Shown: piece by piece, positions 17,090 to 26,029 of the stretch
Numbering within the stretch: the first letter of the stretch is position 1
Layout of the letters: the number at the start of each line of letters is the position of its first letter
Source of the DNA: CAZGOM01 sp964527265
GTDB lineage: Bacteria > Planctomycetota > Phycisphaerae > Phycisphaerales > Phycisphaeraceae
NCBI GenBank assembly: GCA_964527265.1
Contig: CAZGOM010000005.1
Location: 1 to 64,000, forward strand
DNA length: 64,000 bases
Direction of reading: 5' to 3'
Notes under the pieces: model-generated
What the model was told of the DNA's origin: nothing
The model's input: only the letters and a program-made list of their open reading frames with translations
Database searches by the model: none
Position numbers and translations under genes: made by a program

Positions 17090-17737
17090 ATGCTCAGATT
17101 CCTCCCCAACCTCTCACAAAAAGCCATCCGCCGCTGTGCCATCTTCGCCATGGCCCTCTGTGCATGCCTCGTCCTTGTCTTGTCTGCCCATTGGCTCATC
17201 TACCACCACACCTATTACAAGATCAGATACCACAACCAGCAGACCTTCTACAGCCTCACCCTCTGGCGCGGCAAAATCTACCTCACCCGTGAAGTACAAA
17301 AACTCTCCCTCGTTATATGGCGATCAAACGGATCCTCCGCGTTAAGTTCAAGTTATGCCCCCATCAAGCCTGCTCCCGGTTGGACGCTCACTCGCGAATC
17401 CCGCACCTTTTCTTACATGTCATTCTCCCACACCATTGACAACGTCCCCCCATGGGCCTGGGGTTCCTCCACCAGTCCTCAGCCCGCCTGGGGTTTATTC
17501 GATGCCTCACATCAAAATCGCCCACAACTCATGACTGGCTCCGGCATCATCATCCCCATCTATTTTCTCCAGATCCTGCTCCTTCTCATCGCCCTTTTCT
17601 TCTTCCGCCTCTACCGCAAAAACCGCTGGCCCCTCACCCATTGCCAATCCTGCGGCTTCAACCTCTCCGGCAACCCCTCCGCCGTCGCCTGCCCCGAATG
17701 CGGCAAGCCCACACCCAACCCCAAAATCCACACCTGA
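17090..17737 (+). CDS. Membrane protein with C-terminal GFNLSGNP zinc ribbon, paralogue 3
   Basis: 215 residues, last gene of the three-gene operon. It is the closest relative of the protein at 20631-21290: both start MLRFLPN-x-SQKAIR and share TYYKIR-x-HNQQTFY and VYLTRE-like stretches in the external domain. TM1 is at about 17-38, TM2 at about 150-172 (IIIPIYFLQILLLLIALFFF), and the ribbon reads SCGFNLSGNPS...CPECG. The C-terminal tail is short and proline-rich. Function unknown. Confidence 0.82.
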   Translation: MLRFLPNLSQKAIRRCAIFAMALCACLVLVLSAHWLIYHHTYYKIRYHNQQTFYSLTLWRGKIYLTREVQKLSLVIWRSNGSSALSSSYAPIKPAPGWTLTRESRTFSYMSFSHTIDNVPPWAWGSSTSPQPAWGLFDASHQNRPQLMTGSGIIIPIYFLQILLLLIALFFFRLYRKNRWPLTHCQSCGFNLSGNPSAVACPECGKPTPNPKIHT

Positions 17738-17805
17738 CCCTTTCCCTCCCATCCCCACAAAACCACCCCCCCATTTCCTCTGCGCACACATTTTCTCTAT
17801 CCCGG

Positions 17806-17860
17806 CTTTCCTTCTCTTACCTTCGTGTCTTCGCGCCTTCGCGGTAAAAATCCCCCTCCT
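17806..17860 (+). repeat. Dispersed CTTCGTGTCTT/GCGGTAAA repeat, copy 4
   Basis: CTTACCTTCGTGTCTTCGCG, then CCTTCGCGGTAAAAATCCCC. It follows the zinc-ribbon operon. Between 17738 and 17978 nothing else is visible. Confidence 0.8.
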
Positions 17861-17978
17861 AAACCCATAAAAACAAACAACTCCGGTCTCTCAGCCGCGG
17901 TTGTCTCTATCTCAAACTCACAAACCTCAAGCGTGCGCCACCGCCTCCCGCCCAGATTTCACAGGCATCCTCAGATGC

Positions 17979-18302
17979 TCACGCTTCTACCTTCACCTTC
18001 ACCTTACGCCCCGTGATCCTCTCCCAATTCCATCCGAACACCGCGATCAATATGATCGCCACCCCGGCATACATCCCCATGTTGTAAAGGTCGCTCCATG
18101 CCAGTAGTTCCTGATAACCATTGGAAATCTCCAGCGCGCCGGAACTCCACTGCATGATTTCCACTTTTTTCTTGACGGCGAATCGTCCCGCTATGCAGTG
18201 ATTCGTCAATGTCCAGCCGCCCACCAGGGTCACCACGCGCGCAAGCCAGCCCATTACCAGCCAACCGTCCAAATACTTGATCTCGATGATGTCGTCACTC
18301 AT
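17979..18302 (-). CDS. Small two-TM membrane protein, paralogue B
   Basis: 107 residues from the ATG at 18302; the open frame runs further 5', but this start aligns with the paralogue at 15277-15642. Two TM segments (MGWLARVVTLVGGWTLTNHC and GMYAGVAIILIAVFGW) flank a short loop ending in LAWSDLYN. The tail RKVKVKVEA is basic. The two copies bracket the operon of zinc-ribbon proteins on the opposite strand, which suggests a shared history. Function is unknown. Confidence 0.7.
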   Translation of the reverse strand: MSDDIIEIKYLDGWLVMGWLARVVTLVGGWTLTNHCIAGRFAVKKKVEIMQWSSGALEISNGYQELLAWSDLYNMGMYAGVAIILIAVFGWNWERITGRKVKVKVEA

Positions 18303-18432
18303 ATTCAGCCCAGAAAGTGCAGCAGCGGCCCACCGAATTCCACCCCGGTCAAGCCCTGCGCAGTGTATCAAACTTGCTCTCCCTCCAAACAAGCGGTCCT
18401 GCAATCACGAGGCGACATCCGCCGGGCAGCAT

Positions 18433-18476
18433 CAAGCATGTAAATCTTGAGAATCTTGTAAATCATGTAGAACTCT
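18433..18476 (+). repeat. 44-bp perfect direct repeat, copy 1
   Basis: The sequence starts CAAGCATGTAAATCTTGAGA and ends AATCATGTAGAACTCT. It is identical over 44 bp to 22534-22577. Internally it is built from ATCtTGtaa-like units of seven to nine bases. Confidence 0.93.
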
Positions 18477-18495
18477 TCTTTTGCTCTCCCCCAAA

Positions 18496-18533
18496 AAACA
18501 AACGACCCCGGCCTCTTTCAAAGCCGGGGTCGT
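18496..18533 (-). terminator. Intrinsic terminator of icd
   Basis: An 11-bp perfect stem ACGACCCCGGC/GCCGGGGTCGT (18502-18533). Read on the minus strand it is followed by TTGTTTTTTG, 26 bases after the icd stop codon. Confidence 0.92.
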
Positions 18534-18558
18534 CTTACTTTCCAAATCACGCGGCTCA

Positions 18559-19806
<1,248 letters not shown>

Positions 19807-19965
19807 AGGTATTTCTCCCAAAGTGTTTCTAAAAAAGACCGACAAAAAGCACGCCCAGGCCAAAACCCAGGCAGACAAGCCCACCATTATGCCTCTTTTC
19901 GCTCATCCTTCAACAACTCACGGCCACCAAATCCGCGTGGGTGCATGACGAAATCCGCGGTCTGC

Positions 19966-20047
19966 CTCTGGTTAGCCCGAAACGTAAAGTGAAGGTTCTT
20001 GTCGGTCTGGCGGTATTCCGCACAAACCGACATCCCGTTGGACGCAC
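19966..20047 (+). ncRNA. Structured repeat element, copy A
   Basis: CTCTGGTTAG, then GAAACGTAAAGTGAAGGTTC and TTG, then a hairpin with stem GTCGGT/ACCGAC (20001-20031) and CATCC. Copy B at 34751-34835 (minus) has the same 5' part, but its stem is GCCTGTTTG/CAAACAGGC: bases change on both sides and pairing is kept. It lies in a 380-bp gap between the start of icd and a small minus-strand gene. Transcription is not shown. Confidence 0.5.
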
Positions 20048-20187
20048 AATTCTCAATACCAACCGTCCCCCGCGGAATCTGTCATGCACCCTCCGCGTGG
20101 CGCACTTTCGGGGCGGCCCCAAGCCATGGTGTGCCTGCACGCGCCCACTTCCATCCCATTCAACCTCCAACAACGCCCCGTCGCCCA

Positions 20188-20469
20188 TCATCTCCCCACC
20201 CGCACCGCCACCCGTTCCTGATGGTCCGGCATAGGCACATGGTGCGTCTTGCCCACCACCCACGACACCAGGGTGATCCCAAGCGCAAGCCACACCACCG
20301 CAGCCAGCCAGCCGAACTCAGTGAGGGTGCCCGTCACCTCGCCCTTGCACTCCGGGCAAGCCAGGTATCTGTCACCCTCTCCCGATTCCCCCTTTACCCG
20401 CGGCATTCGCTTCAGCTCGCTCCTCACACACCCGCGACCGCAACTGCTGCACAAAAGTCGGATCAACAT
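20188..20469 (-). CDS. Small zinc-ribbon protein with one TM segment
   Basis: 93 residues from the ATG at 20469, preceded by GAGGTG. Two CxxC pairs (LLCSSCGRGC and LACPECKGE) form a zinc ribbon at about residues 8-45. A single TM helix follows (FGWLAAVVWLALGITLVSWVV), and a basic tail ends the protein. It resembles the other zinc-ribbon membrane proteins of this region in content but has the ribbon first. Function is unknown. Confidence 0.72.
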   Translation of the reverse strand: MLIRLLCSSCGRGCVRSELKRMPRVKGESGEGDRYLACPECKGEVTGTLTEFGWLAAVVWLALGITLVSWVVGKTHHVPMPDHQERVAVRVGR

Positions 20470-20630
20470 GGCGGCACCTCACTCATTTGCCGAATTCTCC
20501 ACGTAACGCTTTTCTTAGGATAGGTGGCCTTTTCCCCCAAACCAAGCAAAATCTCCCTCCGCGTCGCCCCCACCCATAACGAACCGCGAAAAGTTCCACG
20601 CGGGCTTGATTATCCTATTTCCCATACCTC

Positions 20631-21290
20631 ATGCTTCGATTCCTTCCCAATCCTTCGCAAAAAGCCATCCGTGGATTCGCGGTCTTCGCCATGGCGCTCT
20701 GCGCATGTTTTATCTTGGGCCTGGTCCCGCTCTGGTTCACCCTTCAGCAGACCTATTACAAAATCCGTTTCCACAATCAGCAGACCTTCTACGGCATTAC
20801 CTTTTGGAACAGCAGGGTCTACCTCACCCGTGAAATGGAAATGCTTTGGCTCCGTGTCTTCGTTGTTACTCCGCCAAACCCTTCACATCCTCTCGCGCAC
20901 ACTTTCGTCCCGTCAAAACCCGCCCCGCACTGGGAATTAACCTGGGAGTCCAACCATGCCCACGCCTGGAGGCATCCCGTTAATAACATCCCTCCAGGGC
21001 ACTGGCGTCCGCGCGGCTGGATCTTTGTCGATGCCTCTTCCACCGCTCAGCCTCAAACACTAAGCGCTTTTGGTATCGTCATCCATGTTCTCGCTCTCCA
21101 AATCGCTCTTTTTCTCATCCTCCTTTTTTTCCTCCGCCTCTACCGCAAAAACCGCTTCCCCCTCACCCACTGCCAATTCTGCGGCTACAACCTTTCCGGC
21201 AACCCCTCCGCCTCCGCCTGCCCAGAATGCGGCAAAGCCCGCGCAACTCTCACGCCCGGTACATCAAATCCGTCCTCACCACGTATTTAA
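20631..21290 (+). CDS. Membrane protein with C-terminal GYNLSGNP zinc ribbon, paralogue 4
   Basis: 219 residues. It is the nearest relative of the gene at 17090: MLRFLPNPSQKAIRGFAVFA versus MLRFLPNLSQKAIRRCAIFA. TM1 is at about 17-38, TM2 at about 148-170 (IVIHVLALQIALFLILLFFL), and the ribbon is FCGYNLSGNPS...CPECG. The last 41 bp overlap the 3' end of the converging oxygenase gene, so the tail residues after the ribbon are probably under little constraint. No clear ribosome site. Confidence 0.82.
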   Translation: MLRFLPNPSQKAIRGFAVFAMALCACFILGLVPLWFTLQQTYYKIRFHNQQTFYGITFWNSRVYLTREMEMLWLRVFVVTPPNPSHPLAHTFVPSKPAPHWELTWESNHAHAWRHPVNNIPPGHWRPRGWIFVDASSTAQPQTLSAFGIVIHVLALQIALFLILLFFLRLYRKNRFPLTHCQFCGYNLSGNPSASACPECGKARATLTPGTSNPSSPRI

Positions 21291-21810
21291 CCCCGGAAAA
21301 CACTTCACTCCCCTCATGGATGATCTTGTGCTGAAAAATCAGCCCATGCCCCGTTTTAGGCTTGATCCTCACTTCCGGCTCCACCAGGAAAGTCGTCTCA
21401 CCACCCTCAAATTCCTCGTTCAAATACACCATGTACGTATAAAAACTCTTCTCCCGCGAGTTCCGGTAAAACGCTCCGTCTTTGTGCGGCTTAAACCGCT
21501 GCCCCGCCTTGTACTCATAGCACCGCAGCCGTTCATTCACCCCCGCCAGCTTCATCCCAAATACCTCCTGCGGCACCTTCTCCTTCACCCGCTCAAACAA
21601 ATCCTGCGCCCAATCCCCCCGGTCAAAAATCACCCGTCTGTTGTTGCGCACATCGGTGTCAATCATCCCGCCCCTGCGCGTGTTCACCGTCGCAAGCTCC
21701 GGCCCCGCCTCCTGAATCCGCCCAATCCACACCGCGCATTCCTCCGCCGTTAACACACCGGGAATTTCAACGATATAAGGCTGAGAATCGTCAATCGCAT
21801 TGGGGTCCAT
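21250..21810 (-). CDS. Prolyl 4-hydroxylase-like 2OG-Fe(II) oxygenase
   Basis: 186 residues from the ATG at 21810, which has a GGAGG site; an upstream ATG 54 bases earlier lacks one. The iron triad is visible as H-x-D in FKPHKDGAF and the distal H in FQHKIIHEG, with the 2-oxoglutarate-binding R in VKYVVRTD. ECAVWIGRIQ and RRVIFDRGDWAQDLFERVK are typical of small bacterial P4H-like enzymes. The substrate may be a protein proline, but that is not shown. It overlaps the preceding plus-strand gene tail to tail. Confidence 0.9.
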   Translation of the reverse strand: MDPNAIDDSQPYIVEIPGVLTAEECAVWIGRIQEAGPELATVNTRRGGMIDTDVRNNRRVIFDRGDWAQDLFERVKEKVPQEVFGMKLAGVNERLRCYEYKAGQRFKPHKDGAFYRNSREKSFYTYMVYLNEEFEGGETTFLVEPEVRIKPKTGHGLIFQHKIIHEGSEVFSGVKYVVRTDLMYRA

Positions 21811-21881
21811 CGCGCTTCCTCCGGAAAAAGATGAGCCAGATATTTTACGCGGAATTTGGCTCAAATCAATATCATTGAGGG

Positions 21882-22544
21882 ATGCTTAACTCTCTGAGCC
21901 GGCACTTGCCTCAACCTATTTTTCACCTGCTGGCACTGACGCTCAGTCTTGTCTGCGTGATTCTGATGATCTCCTTGGGTTGGCTCTGGACGGCGACTCA
22001 AAAAAACTATCGCGTATTCTTCGTCTCAAACCTTCAAAGCAGTTATTCATTGACTTTCTTTTCCGGCGTGGTTTATACAAGCCAAATGGAAACTTTCCAT
22101 GTCACTTTCGTTCCAGCATCACAGCCGGGAACTATGACGACCCAATTTGCCAACGTCGTGAAACCGGGTGAGTGGCGATGGGGAACCTACGTTGGCCAGA
22201 CCGGAGCACGCCCCGCGGCGGCTGGACCCTATGACAATCACGCTTGGGGCCTTTCCGAAGTCTCTTCCGGTGAAATCAACCTCGGCATCGCATCCGCGGG
22301 ACATGCATTGGCCCTACCGGCATACTTCTTCGAAGTTCTCCTTCTCATCGGTGCCTTCGCCGCCTTTTACCTCTACCGCAAAAACCGCTTCCCCCTCACC
22401 CACTGCCAATCCTGCGGCTACAACCTTTCCGGCAACCCCTTCGCCCCAGCCTGCCCAGAATGCGGCAAAGCCAATCCCTCTATTTTGGTCGCCGACACCC
22501 ATCAATCACGAGCCGACTCTCATCGGGCAAAACCAAGCATGTAA
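21882..22544 (+). CDS. Membrane protein with C-terminal GYNLSGNP zinc ribbon, paralogue 5
   Basis: 220 residues. TM1 is at about 12-37 (PIFHLLALTLSLVCVILMIS). The external domain keeps YRVFFVSNLQSSYSLTFFSG and VYTSQMETF, equivalent to the HNQQTFY...VYLTRE stretch of the other paralogues. TM2 is at about 145-168, and the ribbon is SCGYNLSGNPF...CPECG. The stop codon lies inside the second copy of the 44-bp repeat, so the end of the gene may have been set by that repeat. Confidence 0.82.
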   Translation: MLNSLSRHLPQPIFHLLALTLSLVCVILMISLGWLWTATQKNYRVFFVSNLQSSYSLTFFSGVVYTSQMETFHVTFVPASQPGTMTTQFANVVKPGEWRWGTYVGQTGARPAAAGPYDNHAWGLSEVSSGEINLGIASAGHALALPAYFFEVLLLIGAFAAFYLYRKNRFPLTHCQSCGYNLSGNPFAPACPECGKANPSILVADTHQSRADSHRAKPSM

Positions 22545-22577
22545 ATCTTGAGAATCTTGTAAATCATGTAGAACTCT
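22534..22577 (+). repeat. 44-bp perfect direct repeat, copy 2
   Basis: Identical to 18433-18476. It contains the stop codon of the zinc-ribbon gene on the plus strand and that of gluconokinase on the minus strand, so two converging genes end inside it. Confidence 0.93.
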
Positions 22578-23085
22578 GCCTCTGCTTTTTCCGTGCGTCG
22601 ACTCCCTCCGCCACCACCCTCGCCACCTCCTCAACACTCAACCCACCCGTCTCCACGACCATCGCCTCATCCGCCCCCGGCGCCTCCAGCGTGTTCAATT
22701 GACTCTCCAGCATCCCCGCCTTCATAAAATGACCCGCACGTGCTTTCATCCGCTCCTCAATCACCCCGCGCGGTGCAGTCAAAAACACAAACCAAACTTC
22801 CCTCAACCCCTTCGCCAAAACCCCGCGATACGCCCCCTTCAGTGCCGAACACGTCACCACCACATCTTTCCCCGCGATCTCCATCTCAACAGCAGCCCGA
22901 TTCAGCGCCTCCAGCCACGGCCAGCGATCCTCATCATTCAGCGCCTCACCCCGCGCCATCTTCGCCACGTTGGCAGGGGGGTGAAAATCATCTGCTTCCA
23001 GAAACGTCCACCCCAGCAGGCGCGCCACCTCCCGCCCCACGCTCGTTTTGCCCGACCCGCTCACACCCATCACGATCAGTATCAC
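22564..23085 (-). CDS. gntK: Gluconokinase
   Basis: 173 residues, the usual size of thermoresistant (GntK/IdnK) gluconokinase. It phosphorylates gluconate to 6-phosphogluconate in the cytoplasm. The P-loop is GVSGSGKTS at residues 8-16. LEADDFHPPANVAKMARGEAL is the substrate-binding region, followed by VTCSALKGAYR and ARAGHFMKAGMLESQLNTLE. The last residues (QSST) are encoded inside the 44-bp repeat. A degenerate fragment of a second gluconokinase-like 5' end is at 25891-26010. Confidence 0.94.
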   Translation of the reverse strand: MILIVMGVSGSGKTSVGREVARLLGWTFLEADDFHPPANVAKMARGEALNDEDRWPWLEALNRAAVEMEIAGKDVVVTCSALKGAYRGVLAKGLREVWFVFLTAPRGVIEERMKARAGHFMKAGMLESQLNTLEAPGADEAMVVETGGLSVEEVARVVAEGVDARKKQRQSST

Positions 23086-23172
23086 TTAAACCCAGCTTTC
23101 TCCCCACGCATCCTGATCGTAACAGCCCCCCGCAAAAGCAGGAATGCTAATCAGTCGCGATCGTCAGGAAGG

Positions 23173-23460
23173 CAGGGCCTTCGCATCTAAATGTCGGCGT
23201 AAACGATCACATGAGGCATTTTCCGAAAACTGCCGGCGGTCGTTTTAGACGCCGATGCAAGATTCAAGAACGCATTTACAAAGATCGAAAAACAACCAGG
23301 AAGCCAACCCTCACTTGTTTCATCTTTGTAAATGTGATTTCAAAATCTTGTAAATCTGTGTCCAGATCGATATTGCCGTGCGTAGGTGGTGCCTGTTTAA
23401 ACCTTCTTCACCAATCAATATGAGAATCTACAGATCAACGATTTAGATGCGAAGGCTCTG
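23173..23460. mobile_element. MITE-like element with 20-bp terminal inverted repeats
   Basis: CAGGGCCTTCGCATCTAAAT at the left end and its complement at the right (ATTTAGATGCGAAGGCTCTG, 23441-23460) match at 19 of 20 positions. Inside is a second inverted repeat, CATTTACAAAGAT/ATCTTTGTAAATG (23273-23334). At 288 bp it is too short for a transposase, and the 70-codon frame inside resembles no protein. It would be a non-autonomous element; no target-site duplication is clear. Confidence 0.6.
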
Positions 23461-23463
23461 GTG

Positions 23464-23499
23464 AGGAAGCTGGTCAGGAAGCTGGTCTGGAAGCGGGAT
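23464..23499 (+). repeat. Three 12-bp tandem units
   Basis: AGGAAGCTGGTC, AGGAAGCTGGTC and TGGAAGCGGGAT in a row, immediately right of the MITE-like element. Confidence 0.75.
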
Positions 23500-23653
23500 C
23501 ATGATGCGGCACTGGAGGGCGGGCATATACTGCACAACCACTGATCCCGGGCGCTTGAAGAAGGGGGGCAAAAGCACATTTTTCTCCTCCCCGAATTGAA
23601 CGATCCCTCACCTCGACCGTCACACACTGTGCCGCCTGCTTTTCAGATGCTGC

Positions 23654-25843
23654 ATGAACATCAACTGGTTTGAGCTTCTTTTAGACTTCTTCCTTCTGGG
23701 GCTCCTCGCGGTTCCCGGTATCGCTTTCCTCTGGCTCGGCGTGCGCCACCGCAAATCCGGCCCCGTCTGCCAGGGCTGCCGCTATTCCATGGTTCATGCC
23801 TCCTCGCTCACCTGCCCGGAGTGCGGCCGCACCGCAAAAAACACCGATGAGTTTCTCAAACGCCGCATCCGCTGGGACTATCTCGCGCTGGGCATTCTCC
23901 TGTGCATTCCCCAGGCCATCCAGGTCGGCACCTGGATCCGCGGTTTCCCCCACGCGTGGCAGGCCGTTGATGTCCGTGCCCGCCTCAATGACGCCCAAAC
24001 CCACAATCGCATCTCTTTCAAATGGCGCGGCTTTGAGCCTTACGAATACGTCGGCCTTATGACCACCGCGCGCCAGGCCATCTTCTGGTCCCAGGGCAAA
24101 CCCGCTGCCTCCGAGTGGGAACTCTATCACTACATGCCCTCACACCGCCTGCACGGGTGGCACATCACCATCCCACCCGCCTTCACATATGCCTGTTACA
24201 TCGTTGATTTCATCGCTCAGCCCGAAGCCCACATGGTGCGCCATTTCAACCGCGGCATCATCACCGAGGTCACGCTCAACCGCCCCATGCTGCAAGACAT
24301 TCAAGACGTCAGCTCCCACAATCATGTCCAGAGGGTTTCACTCAACTTCCAATATGCAAACACAGGGCAGGATCCTGTCCAACTCGGCCCACGCATGTTC
24401 AGCGCCCTCAAGCGCTTCAAGTACGTCTGGGATCTGGATGTCTATGGCCGGTTCCATGATCCATCCCTTGCCGAGCTTATCGACGCCTGGACCGAGCTCG
24501 ACAGCGTAAACCTCCGCTTCCTGGAGCCCCAGACCGCCGCCGCGCTCGGCCGTCACGGGGAAATCACCACACTTCGCATCAGCGATGCAACTCCTGTTAC
24601 CGACCAGGCTTTTCAAGCCTTTTGCCATAACCGTCGCATCACCAATCTCTCGCTCTCAAGTCTCCCCGTCTCCGATGAGGCTTTCGCATCCCTGGGCCAG
24701 ATGTCCCAGCTCACTTATTTGAATCTTTCTTCCCGTCGCATTCATCCCAATGACATCCACATCCTCGGCCGCCTCACCAACCTCCGCCAACTCACTATCA
24801 GCCCCAGAGATCCTGCCCAGTGGCATACCTTCGGTGATCTGCAAGAGCTCAAAAACCTCAAAACCCTCGAAGTCTCCCTCCTCTTGCAAGGCCCAATCGT
24901 CTCACGTCCCAATGCCTTCCCTGCCCTGGAGTCCCTCTACCTCCAACTAAAGCAGACGCACGGCCCGCTCATCCTCGGAGACCTCTCACAACTCATCTCC
25001 CTCAAGGCCCTCCACCTCACCCTCACCCCCGGCCTCGGCGCCACCCCTTACGATCTGGCCCGACCCCCATGGCCCAAGTTCTATCATCCGCGCATCCCCT
25101 ACATATCCGTGTCGGCCGGAAATCCAGTCGACGGAACTTTGCTCCCTGTTTCTTACTCCATGCAAAGCGCCCGCCCGTTTCCCCCGCGCTCCACCCTCGA
25201 ATTCACCCCTCCGCGCAATCTCACCCGCCTCCTCCGCCAACCGACGGATTACCAGGGCTGGGAGCAACTCGCCTTGCTCAAGGGGTTGACCACGCTCTCG
25301 CTCCAGAACGTGAGTTTCACCGCAGATGAGCAACTCGCATTCCTCCACGCCATGCCGCAGCTTCGCAATCTCACACTGCGGCACGATTATTCGCGTACCG
25401 ACTCCACGCTCACCGGCGACTGGGTCGCGGCATTGGGCGGCTGCCGCAATCTCGAAACGCTCGACATCGCCATGGGGCCGGTCACTCCCCAGACCCTTTT
25501 CGCCATCGGTCGTCTCCCGCGCCTTGCCGATCTCAGGCTCATCGGCGCCCGTAGTGATTCTTCCGGCCTTGCCGCCTTCGCAGCCACTCCCACCCTCAGG
25601 AAGCTCACTCTTTTCAACGTCACCGACGCGGAACTTGAGATCCTCGGCGCAAACCCTCACCTGAAAACCGTCGAGATCGACCTTGAGCCTGGCCAAGGCG
25701 CTCCGCAAGCCCTCGCCAGGCTGTTTCAAAACCAGAACCTTCGCGATGTCCGCATTTACCACACACAGTGGAGCCCCGCGCAACAACAGCAATTCAAGCA
25801 GATGAACGTCACCTCCCACGTCAACAACCTGTTTATCCAGTGA
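23654..25843 (+). CDS. Membrane-anchored leucine-rich-repeat protein with zinc ribbon
   Basis: 729 residues. TM1 is at about 6-30. A zinc ribbon follows (C39, C42, C54, C57 in CQGCRYSM...CPECG), then TM2 at about 74-95. The remaining 600 residues are probably periplasmic, with leucine-rich repeats from about 280 on (ITNLSLSSLPVSDEAFASLG, LTYLNLSSRRIHPNDIHILG, LTTLSLQNVSFTADEQLAFL). The repeats suggest protein binding. The ribbon is of the same CPECG kind as in the neighbouring paralogue family, but near the N-terminus. It probably senses or scaffolds at the membrane; no partner is evident. Confidence 0.83.
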   Translation: MNINWFELLLDFFLLGLLAVPGIAFLWLGVRHRKSGPVCQGCRYSMVHASSLTCPECGRTAKNTDEFLKRRIRWDYLALGILLCIPQAIQVGTWIRGFPHAWQAVDVRARLNDAQTHNRISFKWRGFEPYEYVGLMTTARQAIFWSQGKPAASEWELYHYMPSHRLHGWHITIPPAFTYACYIVDFIAQPEAHMVRHFNRGIITEVTLNRPMLQDIQDVSSHNHVQRVSLNFQYANTGQDPVQLGPRMFSALKRFKYVWDLDVYGRFHDPSLAELIDAWTELDSVNLRFLEPQTAAALGRHGEITTLRISDATPVTDQAFQAFCHNRRITNLSLSSLPVSDEAFASLGQMSQLTYLNLSSRRIHPNDIHILGRLTNLRQLTISPRDPAQWHTFGDLQELKNLKTLEVSLLLQGPIVSRPNAFPALESLYLQLKQTHGPLILGDLSQLISLKALHLTLTPGLGATPYDLARPPWPKFYHPRIPYISVSAGNPVDGTLLPVSYSMQSARPFPPRSTLEFTPPRNLTRLLRQPTDYQGWEQLALLKGLTTLSLQNVSFTADEQLAFLHAMPQLRNLTLRHDYSRTDSTLTGDWVAALGGCRNLETLDIAMGPVTPQTLFAIGRLPRLADLRLIGARSDSSGLAAFAATPTLRKLTLFNVTDAELEILGANPHLKTVEIDLEPGQGAPQALARLFQNQNLRDVRIYHTQWSPAQQQQFKQMNVTSHVNNLFIQ

Positions 25844-25890
25844 GGCTGTGAGCGCACCGTCAGTTCCGCATGGCTTAACGTGAAGGGAGA

Positions 25891-26010
25891 GTCGCCTGGC
25901 CGTTGAATCGCTTCCCGCAGCCGTCTGTCTCCCGGCGCATCCTTCAATGCCGCCTCTCGCCCAACGCTGGTCTTCCTCGACCCGCTCCCTCCCATCACGA
26001 TCAACACCAC
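25891..26010 (-). pseudogene. Chimeric remnant: gluconokinase start joined to TPR-gene tail
   Basis: In one frame this reads VLIVMGGSGSRKTSVGRE, close to the start of gluconokinase (LIVMGVSGSGKTSVGRE), and runs straight into AALKDAPGDRRLREAIQ, close to the end of the adjacent TPR protein (AALKDAPNDKRLQDAVR). The P-loop glycine-lysine is damaged (SGSRKT). It has no start of its own and looks like a recombination scar. Confidence 0.65.
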
Positions 26011-26029
26011 ACGCGCTCCGCTTTCATTC

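Noticed and set aside
23211..23423. 70-codon frame inside the MITE-like element
   Set aside because: No ribosome site and no resemblance to a transposase or other protein; it lies across the inner inverted repeat.
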